Of a DNA stretch of 64,000 nt, positions 17,044-25,182 are shown piece by piece. Source of the DNA: Harenicola maris (GTDB lineage Bacteria > Pseudomonadota > Alphaproteobacteria > Rhodobacterales > Rhodobacteraceae); contig JADQAZ010000002.1 of NCBI GenBank assembly GCA_018524345.1, positions 1,164,672 to 1,228,671 of the forward strand, given 5' to 3'. The position numbers and the translations under genes were made by a program. The notes beneath the pieces were generated by a model. It had not been told where the DNA came from. It was given only the letters and a program-made list of their open reading frames with translations, and did no database searches. The first letter of the stretch is position 1, and every line of letters begins with the position of its first letter.

Positions 17044-18033
17044 ATGTCACCGACACGCGAAGAACAGCATTGGATGTATCGCAATATGGTCACGAGCCGG
17101 AGGTTCGAGGAGGCCATTGCGAAGATCTATTTCGAGGGGAAATCACCGGCGTTCAACATGGCCAATGGGCCGATCCCGGGTGAAATGCACCTTTCCGACG
17201 GGCAGGAGCCAGTGGCGGTGGGGGTTTGTGCGCACTTGACTCCCGAGGATGTGGTTACAGCCACCCACCGTCCGCACCATCAGGCCATCGCCAAGGGCGT
17301 TGATCTGGATAAAATGGCCGCCGAGATTTTCGGCAAGAAGACCGGCCTGTCCGGCGGTCGGGGCGGGCATATGCATCTGTTTGATGATGATGTGAACTTT
17401 GCCTGTTCCGGCATTATCGCGCAGGGCATGGGGCCGGCCGTTGGCGCCGCCTTGTCTCGCAAGATGCAGGGCAAGCCGGGCGTGGCCGTGGCTTTCGTTG
17501 GCGAAGGTGCGGTGAATCAGGGCGGTTGGCACGAGGCGATGAACCTCGCCGCCGTTTGGAACCTGCCCTTTATCTGTGTGGTCGAGGATAATGGCTGGGG
17601 CATCTCGGTTTCCAAGGAAACCGCCAGCAGCATTGGCAGCCACGCGGACCGCGCGGCGGCCTATGGCATTCCCGGAAAACGCATTGAGGGCAACGACCCC
17701 TACGCCATTTTTGAAGCAGCGGGCGAGGCGATTGCACGGGCGCGGGCAGGGGAGGGTCCATCGCTTTTGGAATGTGAAACCTACCGTCTTGCGGGGCATT
17801 TCATGGGGGACGCGGAGGCCTACCGCCCCGAAGGCGAGAAGGATGCGCTGTTCGAAAAGGATCCGATCCCGAAAATGCGGGAAAGATTGCTGGCGGATGG
17901 CGCGGCCAGCGAGGCGGAGCTGAACGCGATCGAGGAGGACTCCGCCGCGCGCGTTGATGCCGCGATCACATTCGCCCGCGAAAGCGATGATGCAGCCCCC
18001 GAAGACGCGCTGACCGCCGTCTTTGCAGCATAA
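17044..18033 (+). CDS. acoA: Acetoin dehydrogenase-type E1 alpha subunit (TPP-dependent)
   Basis: The 329-residue protein is the alpha chain of a thiamine-diphosphate E1 component. It shows VTATHRPHHQAIAKG, GLSGGRGGHMHLFD, and the TPP motif VGEGAVNQGGWHEAMN ending in VEDNGWGIS. Such E1 enzymes cleave acetoin or decarboxylate 2-oxoacids and pass the acyl or hydroxyethyl group to lipoyl E2. The ATG at 17044 has GGAGGAGG before it; the longer frame from 16930 has no signal. Sequence flavour is AcoA-like, but the true substrate is not proven. Confidence 0.9.
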   Translation: MSPTREEQHWMYRNMVTSRRFEEAIAKIYFEGKSPAFNMANGPIPGEMHLSDGQEPVAVGVCAHLTPEDVVTATHRPHHQAIAKGVDLDKMAAEIFGKKTGLSGGRGGHMHLFDDDVNFACSGIIAQGMGPAVGAALSRKMQGKPGVAVAFVGEGAVNQGGWHEAMNLAAVWNLPFICVVEDNGWGISVSKETASSIGSHADRAAAYGIPGKRIEGNDPYAIFEAAGEAIARARAGEGPSLLECETYRLAGHFMGDAEAYRPEGEKDALFEKDPIPKMRERLLADGAASEAELNAIEEDSAARVDAAITFARESDDAAPEDALTAVFAA

Positions 18034-18048
18034 ACGGGAGGAAAAGAC

Positions 18049-19068
18049 ATGACCAAACCGAACGAAAGAAAACTGACCATCGCCCGCGCTATGGCCGAAG
18101 CCACGGCGCAGGAAATGCGTATCGATCCATCCGTTTTCGTGATGGGCGAGGACATCGGACCCTTGGGCGGTGTCTATGGCAACACCCGCGGATTGATCGA
18201 GGAATTCGGGGCGGAACGCATCCGCGACACACCGATTTCCGAAACCGCCTTTATCGGCGCCGCTGTCGGTGCGGCGCAGGATGGCATGCGCCCTGTGGTT
18301 GAGCTGATGTTCGTCGACTTCTTTGGCGTCTGCTTTGACGCGATCTACAATCTGATGGCCAAGAACATCTATTTCTCCGGTGGCAACGTGAAGGTGCCGA
18401 TGGTTCTTATGACCTCAACCGGGGGTGGCTATTCCGATGGCGGCCAGCATTCGCAATGTCTGTACGGCACCTTTGCCCACCTGCCGGGGATGAAGGTTGT
18501 GGCTCCGTCCAATGCCTATGACGCCAAGGGGTTGATGACGGCGGCCATGCGCGACGACAGTCCGGTGGTTTACATGTATCACAAGGGGCTGCAGGGCATG
18601 GGGTGGCTTGGCACCGAGGCGGGCGCGACTGTGCATGTGCCGGAAGAGCCCTACACGCTGGAAATCGGCAAGGCCAAGGTCGTGCGCGAAGGCAAGGATG
18701 TCTCTATCGTCAGTTGTGGCATGGGCGTTCACAACGCGCTCAAGGCCGCGAAGAAGCTGGAGGCGCAGGGCGTTAGTGCCGAGGTTGTCGATCTTGTCAG
18801 CCTTGTGCCGCTCGACCGCGAAACCATCCGCGCCAGTGTTGCCAAAACCGGCAGGCTGATCGTCGTGGACGAGGACTATATGAGCTACGGCCTTTCTGGT
18901 GAAATCATCGCATCCGTGACCGAGCATGATATCTCGGCCCTTAAGGCCGCGCCGAAACGCGTTGCCTTTCCTGATGTGCCGATCCCCTTCGCGCGGGTGA
19001 TGGAGCAGTTCTGCCTGCCCAACCCTGACAAGATCGTCGCCGCCTGGGACCAGATGCAAGCGGCCTGA
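18049..19068 (+). CDS. acoB: Acetoin dehydrogenase-type E1 beta subunit
   Basis: This 339-residue partner of the alpha chain has transketolase pyrimidine-binding and C-terminal domains. Typical text includes MGEDIGPLGGVYGNTRGL, DTPISETAFIGAAVGAA, the HSQCLYGTFAHLPGMKVVAPS segment and VEVVDLVSLVPLDRETI-like sequence. It starts 15 bases after the alpha gene with GGGAGGAAAAG as ribosome site. It is followed by a hairpin at 19100-19122 and then the lipoyl-domain gene. Confidence 0.92.
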   Translation: MTKPNERKLTIARAMAEATAQEMRIDPSVFVMGEDIGPLGGVYGNTRGLIEEFGAERIRDTPISETAFIGAAVGAAQDGMRPVVELMFVDFFGVCFDAIYNLMAKNIYFSGGNVKVPMVLMTSTGGGYSDGGQHSQCLYGTFAHLPGMKVVAPSNAYDAKGLMTAAMRDDSPVVYMYHKGLQGMGWLGTEAGATVHVPEEPYTLEIGKAKVVREGKDVSIVSCGMGVHNALKAAKKLEAQGVSAEVVDLVSLVPLDRETIRASVAKTGRLIVVDEDYMSYGLSGEIIASVTEHDISALKAAPKRVAFPDVPIPFARVMEQFCLPNPDKIVAAWDQMQAA

Positions 19069-19099
19069 GGCAACATAAACCCACCACTCATAGACCAAC

Positions 19100-19122
19100 G
19101 GGGGCGCGGGAAGCGCGTCCCC
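19100..19122 (+). terminator. Hairpin between acoB and the lipoyl-domain gene
   Basis: GGGGGCGCG pairs with CGCGTCCCC (one G-T wobble) around a short loop. No T run follows. It may protect the upstream transcript or lower expression of the downstream E2 genes. Confidence 0.4.
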
Positions 19123-19143
19123 GAACAGGAAAGGACACTTCAA

Positions 19144-19377
19144 ATGGCAACAGATATCGTCATCCCATCCGACCTCTGGGAAGAGGACGAAGAAACAGTG
19201 ATCACCGGCTGGCTTGCCGATGATGGGGCAACCGTCGAAGAGGGCGCGCTGGTGGTCGAGATCATGACCGCCAAGGTGCAATACGAGATCAACGCACCTG
19301 CCTCTGGCATTCTGCGGATCAAGGAAGAGGCGGATGCCGTCGTGCCCAAGGGTGCCGTCATCGGGTCAGTTGAATGA
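19144..19377 (+). CDS. Free-standing lipoyl domain (E2 fragment as a separate gene)
   Basis: The 77-residue product is a complete biotinyl/lipoyl domain and nothing else. Its lipoyl lysine is K44 in VEIMTAKVQYEINAPASG, at the tip of the usual beta hairpin; the family's DKA is here TAK. In standard complexes this domain is the N-terminal part of the E2 acyltransferase. Here its stop overlaps the start of the E2 catalytic gene by four bases (ATGA), so the two parts are made separately but together. It resembles the mobile carrier proteins of glycine cleavage (GcvH) in design. Confidence 0.9.
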   Translation: MATDIVIPSDLWEEDEETVITGWLADDGATVEEGALVVEIMTAKVQYEINAPASGILRIKEEADAVVPKGAVIGSVE

Positions 19378-20045
19378 CCAAGGTTATCCCCCTTAAGGGC
19401 GTGCGCGGCATGATCGCGGACGCCATGGTCAAGAGCCTGGCAACTGGCGCGCAACTGACCCACCACGGCAGCGCCGATGCCACGGCCCTGATGGCCGAGA
19501 AAGCCCGTTTGGGTGTGGCGGGCACCAAGGTATCGGTTGAGGATATTTTGATGTTGGCCTTGGTGCGCGCCTTGAAAAAGCACCCCGAGGCAAATGGCCG
19601 GGTCGAGGGGCGCGAGGTGCATTTGTCTGATGCGGTTGACCTGTCGGTGGCCATCGCCTTGCCCGGCAATCTTTTGGTCGCGCCTGCCATGTTCGGCGCT
19701 GATGGGAAGGATGTGACCGAACTGCGTGCGGCGCGGCAGGATCTGGCCGCGCGGGCCAAGGTGAACAAGCTGACCGTGACGGAAATGACGGGGGGCACCT
19801 TCACCGTCTCCAACCTTGGCCTGACGCGGGTGGAGCATTTCACCCCGATCATCAATGCGGGGCAAATTTGTATCCTTGGTATCGGGCGCTTGACGGATCG
19901 CGCGGTGCGGGGCGCGGATGGCGGGATCGAATTGCGCCCCCATGTGGGCCTGTCGCTGACCTTTGATCACCGCGCGCTTGATGGTGCACCGGCCGGCGAT
20001 TTGCTGACCTCGATCTGCGAGGAGATCGAAGGGATGGCGGTGTGA
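19374..20045 (+). CDS. E2 catalytic domain (2-oxoacid dehydrogenase acyltransferase) without lipoyl or binding domain
   Basis: The 223-residue protein is a bare acyltransferase core. It carries the catalytic H199-RAL-D203-G motif in SLTFDHRALDG and the family text TGGTFTVSNLGL and GQICILGIGR. Full E2 chains are 370-550 residues with lipoyl and E1/E3-binding domains; both are absent. It should transfer the acyl group from the free lipoyl protein to CoA. No E3 (dihydrolipoamide dehydrogenase) gene lies in the window, so a housekeeping E3 would have to serve. Confidence 0.9.
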   Translation: MTKVIPLKGVRGMIADAMVKSLATGAQLTHHGSADATALMAEKARLGVAGTKVSVEDILMLALVRALKKHPEANGRVEGREVHLSDAVDLSVAIALPGNLLVAPAMFGADGKDVTELRAARQDLAARAKVNKLTVTEMTGGTFTVSNLGLTRVEHFTPIINAGQICILGIGRLTDRAVRGADGGIELRPHVGLSLTFDHRALDGAPAGDLLTSICEEIEGMAV

Positions 20046-20740
20046 CAGCACCGCTCGCATATGTGGAGGGGGTGGCCGAGGGGCTTGCCCTTGAGGCCGC
20101 TGCCTTTGCCTCGCAGGGCGCGGTCACCTGCCTTTGGAGCCCGCGCCGCCGCGCGCTTGTCTGTCCGGCGAGCCTCCGGCGTAGGCCCGGATTTGACATG
20201 GCGATACGCAATTCGGCCATGCGCGGCTGGCCGTTGCATCTGCGGACCACGGGCGGCGGTGCGGTGCCCCAAGGACCTGGGGTTTTGAACCTCGCGCTGG
20301 CGTTTGACGCCGATCGGAGATTCACCATCGAGGATGGATACCGCCTGATTACACGGATCATTCAGGGCGCAATCCCTGCCGGTTGGAGCACTGGCGCGAC
20401 ACCGAGCAGCTTTTGCGACGGCGCATGGAATCTGTCCTTGAATGGCCGCAAGGTCGTTGGCACGGCGCAGCGCATACGCCCCCTTGGCAATGGGATGCGC
20501 CGTATTCTGGCCCATGCTTTGATATTGGTGGAGGGCGATCTGGCCGCGGGCGCAGCAGCCGTTGATGCGTTTCACCGTGATCTTTCGCTTGGCCCGATCG
20601 ACGCGGGTGTTCACACAACCTTGGACAGGGCCATCCCGTCCCTGCGCGATCCGATGAACACATTGGCCGCATCCCTTAACGAAATAGCACAGCGCGACAT
20701 CCTGCGCGCGACACAGCATTCGGGTCGCCATGCGGCCTGA
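20042..20740 (+). CDS. Lipoate-protein ligase A-like enzyme of the aco operon
   Basis: The 232-residue protein has the BPL/LplA catalytic fold: R68-TTGGGAVPQGPGVLNLA and then SFCDGAWNLSLNGRKVVGTAQR with the lysine at about 137 that binds the acyl-adenylate. It starts with GTG overlapping the E2 stop (GTGA), so it is translationally coupled to it. The likely role is to attach lipoate to K44 of the free lipoyl domain. A strict ligase and an octanoyl or lipoyl transferase cannot be told apart by eye. Confidence 0.85.
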   Translation: MTAPLAYVEGVAEGLALEAAAFASQGAVTCLWSPRRRALVCPASLRRRPGFDMAIRNSAMRGWPLHLRTTGGGAVPQGPGVLNLALAFDADRRFTIEDGYRLITRIIQGAIPAGWSTGATPSSFCDGAWNLSLNGRKVVGTAQRIRPLGNGMRRILAHALILVEGDLAAGAAAVDAFHRDLSLGPIDAGVHTTLDRAIPSLRDPMNTLAASLNEIAQRDILRATQHSGRHAA

Positions 20741-20796
20741 ACCCAAGCCCCTGTGAACGACAAGGGCAATCGATACCAAAGAGGAGGAACCACCCC

Positions 20797-21099
20797 ATGA
20801 CAGCCTATTCAGTTCTGGCCGTAACACCCACCGACGACAGCTGGATCCCCGGCTATATCGAGCCGGTCGGCGAGATCATCGCGAGACATGGCGGTAAATA
20901 CATTGCGCGCACAGGCAGCCACGAACAGGTCGAGGGGGAAGACCAGCCCGCAGCCCTGCGTGTGATCCTTGAATGGCCGGACGCGCAAGCCGCCCGCGAT
21001 TTTGTGAATGACCCGGATTATGCGCCTTATCTCGAGGCCCGCCACAAGGGGTCAACCAGCGTTCATTTCATTATCGATGGCAAGGATGATCTTGCCTGA
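20797..21099 (+). CDS. DUF1330 family protein
   Basis: The 100-residue protein matches the small dimeric alpha-beta DUF1330 fold: an N-terminal strand, IIARHGGKYIARTGSHEQVEG, LRVILEWPDAQAARDFVNDPDYAPYLEARHKGS. Members resemble monooxygenase or dimeric ferredoxin-like barrels and often sit in catabolic operons; no reaction is established. It lies 56 bp after the ligase gene behind GAGGAGGAA and probably ends the aco transcript. Confidence 0.85.
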   Translation: MTAYSVLAVTPTDDSWIPGYIEPVGEIIARHGGKYIARTGSHEQVEGEDQPAALRVILEWPDAQAARDFVNDPDYAPYLEARHKGSTSVHFIIDGKDDLA

Positions 21100-21130
21100 G
21101 TGCGCTTAAATACCCTGCGGTGTCCTTGCG

Positions 21131-21163
21131 GGCCCCGCGACCGGCGACGGCCTGTGCGGGGCC
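21131..21163. terminator. Inverted repeat between aco operon and acoR
   Basis: GGCCCCGC and GCGGGGCC are exact arms with a 17-base loop, midway between converging genes. It probably serves as a terminator for both strands. A further GC-rich repeat (GGCGCGCGCCG) lies at about 21197-21230. Confidence 0.5.
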
Positions 21164-21264
21164 GTGGGAAAACCAGAGAAACCTGTAATGTGATCCGGCG
21201 CGCGCCGTTATATCCGGCACCCGGCGCGCGATGAAATGATGCAGGAAAGCGTTTTGGCCAAAGG

Positions 21265-23133
21265 TCAGGTCGGCCGCCGGATCTCGTATCGCTTTAGTTT
21301 CCGGTTGATCGTTGCGCGCCCCATGCCAAGCACACGAGCGGCTTCGCTGACATTCCACCGGCTGTTGGCGAGCGCATCAAGGATCATGCTGCGTTCGTCA
21401 TAGGTGGGCATCGGAGTGGCGGGGACAGTGGCGCAGGCCGAGGCCAGATTGAGACCGGGCAGGGGGGCGGCCATGGCTGCTTGTTGCAAATCAAGCAGGT
21501 TGATCCGGTTGCCTTGTGCCGTTGCCAAGGCGTTTTGAAGCACGCTGCGCATTTCGCGGACATTGCCATAAAACGGGAGGTGACAAAGCGCATCTTTGGC
21601 CTCGGGGCTGAAGGTTATGGTGCGTCCATCCAGCTGCGCGCAGAGGGCCTGTGCCAGAACCTCGGGATGTTCGCGCATGCGCAGCGGTGGCAGGAAAACC
21701 TTTGAGCCCGTGAGCAGATAATAAAGGTCGTCGCGGAATTGCGCGGTGTTGACGGCGTCAATCAAAGGGATGCGGCTGGTGGAAACCACGCGCAGGCGGC
21801 TGTTCTGGCCAAGGTCATCCCCTTGGTGGCGGTGCTTTTCCCGTTCATTCAAGAAGCGTCGCAGCTCTGCCTGCGCAGCGCGCGGCATCTCGTCCACATT
21901 GTCAAATACCAAGGTGGTGGGAGCGCCCTTTCGATAAGGCATTGATGCAACGACGCGGGCTTGTTCGATGACCATCCGCATATGGTCCCTATCGGCGTTA
22001 CTGTCGCCAAGCGTCGCGCAATCCAGATCGAAAACCTGAGCGCCAAGGGCATCGGCGTGCAGCAATGCGGCCACAAGCGCGGATTTTCCGGTTCCGGTTT
22101 CGCCTTCAAGATGCAGCATGGCTGTGTTTCCCAACATCTGCTGCGCGCGGCGGCAGGCGGCGGCCATGCTGTGACTTCCGGTTGCCAATTGCTGTAGCGA
22201 TGGTGGCAAGCGCCGTTTGCGCGCGGGGATTGGCGGCTGCGGTTTGGGCACCCGCCCGGGGCTCTCCATTCTTGGCAAAGCAACCGTCAGGTTTACGGCG
22301 GCCCCATGATTGCGTGGCATCGAAAGCACCCTTTCGGGCACATTCACCAGCCGGTTGCTGTCGACGTTAAAGATCGCCTCGAAGGCCTGACCCTTCAGAG
22401 ATGCCGCGTTTGCGCCGTCAAGACAGGCGGAAACGGTAGAGGTGGCGCCGATAATCATCCCTGCTTCATTCACGGCGACCAGCGCGTCTTCTGATAGGAG
22501 GTGATCGCGGCCCCCACGCGAGACGGTGACAAGCATCGCGTCGTTGAATTCCTTTTCGAACAGGTTGCGCTGAATGCAATGCGCGGTTTTTGCCAGTAAT
22601 TGCTGGCTGAACAGATAATCTGCGCGGTTGCCCCGATCGACAGAGACCAGATTGATGGCGCCAATCATCCCGCCGTTGGCATCCAGCACCGGAACGCCTG
22701 TGCAGGCAAACTGCCTCAGTGTGGAAAAATAGTGATCCGCACCGCGCACGGTGACTGCCTGCCCCGTCCGTAGGGCCATGGAGACGCCGTTTGTACCGGC
22801 CAGGCGTTCATCCCAACACGACCCAAGGGCAATGCCATTCCACCCGTCAGAACCGTTGGTTACACCGCTATGTTCTATCCGCACAGAGACACCATCGGCG
22901 TCTGTAACAACCAGACAATGACCGATTTCACCCGCGACCGAAGCGAGATGTTGAAAGAAGCCTTGCCTGCCGCCGGTGCTCTCGACGATCTGTTCAAGTC
23001 GGGGGGCCACTTCGGAGGATTGCAGGCGCAGGATAGGCTGCCCCGCATCGTGCCGCAGGTTATACTGCCGCGCACAGCGATCCCAGGATGCGGCAATCGC
23101 ATCCCTGTGATTTGAGGTGATGAAGCCTCCCAT
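21265..23133 (-). CDS. acoR: AcoR-like activator lacking the GAFTGA loop
   Basis: The 622-residue protein has a GAF-type sensor (about 60-190), a second PAS-like sensor (200-290), a AAA+ domain and a C-terminal Fis helix-turn-helix (SEAARVLGMGRATINRKLKRY). Walker A GETGTGKS is near 345 and Walker B TTLVFDNVDE near 407, and FRDDLYYLL is kept. Between Walker A and B, where sigma-54 activators have GAFTGA, there is a shorter unrelated stretch. It may thus act with sigma-70 RNA polymerase. The ATG at 23133 has GGAGGAG upstream. It lies 66 bp after the SDR gene on the same strand and may be cotranscribed with it. Confidence 0.88.
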   Translation of the reverse strand: MGGFITSNHRDAIAASWDRCARQYNLRHDAGQPILRLQSSEVAPRLEQIVESTGGRQGFFQHLASVAGEIGHCLVVTDADGVSVRIEHSGVTNGSDGWNGIALGSCWDERLAGTNGVSMALRTGQAVTVRGADHYFSTLRQFACTGVPVLDANGGMIGAINLVSVDRGNRADYLFSQQLLAKTAHCIQRNLFEKEFNDAMLVTVSRGGRDHLLSEDALVAVNEAGMIIGATSTVSACLDGANAASLKGQAFEAIFNVDSNRLVNVPERVLSMPRNHGAAVNLTVALPRMESPGRVPKPQPPIPARKRRLPPSLQQLATGSHSMAAACRRAQQMLGNTAMLHLEGETGTGKSALVAALLHADALGAQVFDLDCATLGDSNADRDHMRMVIEQARVVASMPYRKGAPTTLVFDNVDEMPRAAQAELRRFLNEREKHRHQGDDLGQNSRLRVVSTSRIPLIDAVNTAQFRDDLYYLLTGSKVFLPPLRMREHPEVLAQALCAQLDGRTITFSPEAKDALCHLPFYGNVREMRSVLQNALATAQGNRINLLDLQQAAMAAPLPGLNLASACATVPATPMPTYDERSMILDALANSRWNVSEAARVLGMGRATINRKLKRYEIRRPT

Positions 23134-23199
23134 CAAGTCTCCTCCCGGCCTTTACCCTAATGCTCAGTCCCCCCGATCGGCAATCGTTTTGAGGTGGCG

Positions 23200-23982
23200 C
23201 TATGTGCCCGCCAGTTCGCGGATGGCCGCCATCAGCTGTGCCACTTGGGTCCGGTCGGCGGCTGCGGGATGGGGCCGTGCGATGCGCCCTGCATCGTTGT
23301 CGAAATACTGCCCCGAGGCATTGGCGAATTCATCGGACACCGCAGCGCGGCGTAGGATGTCTGCCCCGATCCGCAGGTCATTGCCCGCCATCCCATAGGA
23401 TTCCTTGACCATTTTTGTCGCAAGAAGGGACCCGGGGTTCACCGAGACGAAGATCGGCCCGCCGGGGTGTTCGCGCGCCAATTCCTGCGACCAGATCGTC
23501 AACGCGAGCTTGCTTTGCGCGTAGGCTTCGTTGTGGCCAAGCTGTTGCTCACCGCGCAGGGCCTTGATGTTGACGGGCGCTTGCGCGGCGGAGGAAAGGC
23601 TCACCACGCGGCCGTCTTTGGGGATGATCGGCAGCAGGCCATTGGTCAAGGCCCATGGTGCGAGTGTGTTGACCATGAAACGGACGTCCAGCCCGCTGTC
23701 TGTCTGTGTGTTGGGTACTTTTAGAACCCCGGCGTTGTTGATCAACACATCAAGCCTGTCATGTTTGGCCCGAACAGCCGCCACGAGAGCGTTGACATCG
23801 TCCAGCCGTGAAAGGTCCGCGCGGTAGGTTTCCGGATTGCCTCCGACCTCCTGCGCGGCGGATGCCAACTTGTCCGCGCTGCGCCCGTGCAGCAGGACAT
23901 TGTGGCCCTCGGCAGTGAGGGTCTTGGCTGTCAAAAGGCCGATTCCGTCGGTCGCGCCGGTGATAAGAATTGTTTTGGTCAT
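23200..23982 (-). CDS. Short-chain dehydrogenase/reductase
   Basis: The 260-residue protein is a classical SDR: nucleotide site TGATDGIG at 8-15, NNAG at 82-85, catalytic Ser near 130, Y154 and K158 in NEAYAQSKLAL. It oxidises or reduces a hydroxyl or carbonyl group with NAD(P). It starts 42 bp after the CmcJ-like gene on the same strand, so the two are probably one transcript, with acoR further downstream. The substrate cannot be read from the sequence. Confidence 0.9.
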   Translation of the reverse strand: MTKTILITGATDGIGLLTAKTLTAEGHNVLLHGRSADKLASAAQEVGGNPETYRADLSRLDDVNALVAAVRAKHDRLDVLINNAGVLKVPNTQTDSGLDVRFMVNTLAPWALTNGLLPIIPKDGRVVSLSSAAQAPVNIKALRGEQQLGHNEAYAQSKLALTIWSQELAREHPGGPIFVSVNPGSLLATKMVKESYGMAGNDLRIGADILRRAAVSDEFANASGQYFDNDAGRIARPHPAAADRTQVAQLMAAIRELAGT

Positions 23983-24024
23983 GTGAATGTTTCCTCATTC
24001 GTGAAATGCGCGGGTGGGCGCCTG

Positions 24025-24801
24025 TTAATAGCGAACCAATGTGCGGCTTTCGATGCTTTGGCGGGGTGTTGTGACAGTCGGGTCTTCGACCAGATCAATC
24101 GCGCTGTGACCAACGCCGGGGCGGCCGGAGTTGTCGTAGATATTGAAAAACGCAACCTCGTCAGGCGTCATCCGCGAGCGGTAAATCCATTCGTGCGCGG
24201 CGTCTTTTGCCAGCCCCATAACCTGTCCCTTGCGGTCGGGGTAGATCAGGTCGATCACGATCCAATCCGCCTCTTTAACAGTCGAGGGACGAATGAAGCC
24301 AAGCGGAGCCGAATTGATCGGGTTTGCGATCGGGCGCCAGATGTTGATGAAGGCATAGTGCCCCTGCGCCCATTCATCGGCCTTCTCATGGCCGAGAATA
24401 TCCACAAGACGTTTTTGCGCGCCATCGCGGCTGTAGTCGCTGTGGACGTGGCGTGCCGGGCGGCGTTTGGCCTGCGGATCATCGATGCGCACTGTGTGAT
24501 CAAAGGTGATCACCTCTTTTGCGCCGACTTCCTGCAACAATAGATCGGCCAGTTCGGCATCATATCGGCTTTGCCAAGTGTCGCCTTTGAAATCCGATAT
24601 GCCAGTTGGAAAGCGGGCAAAGGCAAAGCCATCTGCGGCAAAGTCCGTGGCGGCTTCTTCGTACCGTTGATCTTGCACCGCGATTTTGGCGGCGGCGAAC
24701 TCCGGCTGGATCAGGTTGCCGGCAATGCCATCCACATCGATCTCGAACGCTTGGCGAAAGGGCTTGTGGACGTGGTAGTTTACGGTTCCGGTCTGTGTCA
24801 T
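24025..24801 (-). CDS. CmcJ/NvfI-family oxidoreductase
   Basis: The 258-residue protein resembles the CmcJ / gibberellin GA4 desaturase-like family: YHVHKPFRQAFEIDVDGI at the start, HVHSDYS with an H-x-D pair, FINIWRPI, and the C-terminal WIYRSRMTPDEVAFFNIYDNSGRPGVGHSAID. Members are non-haem iron oxygenases or related enzymes acting on secondary metabolites and xenobiotics. The ATG at 24801 has AAAAGGAG before it; the frame from 24936 covers the promoter. A copy of the shared 32-bp motif lies 127 bp upstream. Confidence 0.8.
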   Translation of the reverse strand: MTQTGTVNYHVHKPFRQAFEIDVDGIAGNLIQPEFAAAKIAVQDQRYEEAATDFAADGFAFARFPTGISDFKGDTWQSRYDAELADLLLQEVGAKEVITFDHTVRIDDPQAKRRPARHVHSDYSRDGAQKRLVDILGHEKADEWAQGHYAFINIWRPIANPINSAPLGFIRPSTVKEADWIVIDLIYPDRKGQVMGLAKDAAHEWIYRSRMTPDEVAFFNIYDNSGRPGVGHSAIDLVEDPTVTTPRQSIESRTLVRY

Positions 24802-24927
24802 CGGAAGCTCCTTTTCATCATGACCTGTCCGCGCCGCTTGGGAGACATCGGCAGGGGTCTGAGCTGTGGTCTTTGTCTGTTGGTTTCGAACTATACCCTG
24901 CGAGTTTCTGGATAAATGGCCGATAAT

Positions 24928-24959
24928 GGAGTTCACTTTTTGGGTTTTGGGTATAATTG
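24928..24959 (-). promoter_or_regulatory. Shared 32-bp motif, copy 3 (CmcJ-SDR genes)
   Basis: On the minus strand this block keeps all 12 invariant bases of the motif and is closest to copy 2. It also overlaps one arm of a TATACCC / GGGTATA inverted repeat (24892-24898 and 24949-24955). Confidence 0.6.
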
Positions 24960-25182
24960 ACAGGCGCGGGTCACCTTCGTCTGTTCGTAATGGCAGCAGA
25001 GCGGCTGAATAGCAGTGCAGCTGGTCGTGACATTGGCTTTGGCAAGTTGGGGGCAGACCTCGGGGTGGAGCTGCTACGGCGGCGCGGGCAAGGTTTCATT
25101 GTTTCCGGAAGGGGCCATTGGGTGTGGGGCCGCCGCCTTCAACACGGTTGATTTTTTGTGGCTGGCCTCTCACAACGGCACA
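24960..25182. other. Intergenic region upstream of dctB
   Basis: Together with 24802-24959 this is a 381-bp gap between divergent genes. Apart from copy 3 of the motif and the TATACCC repeat I see no further structure, RNA or gene. The frame from 25015 that reads into dctB lacks a ribosome site. Confidence 0.5.
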
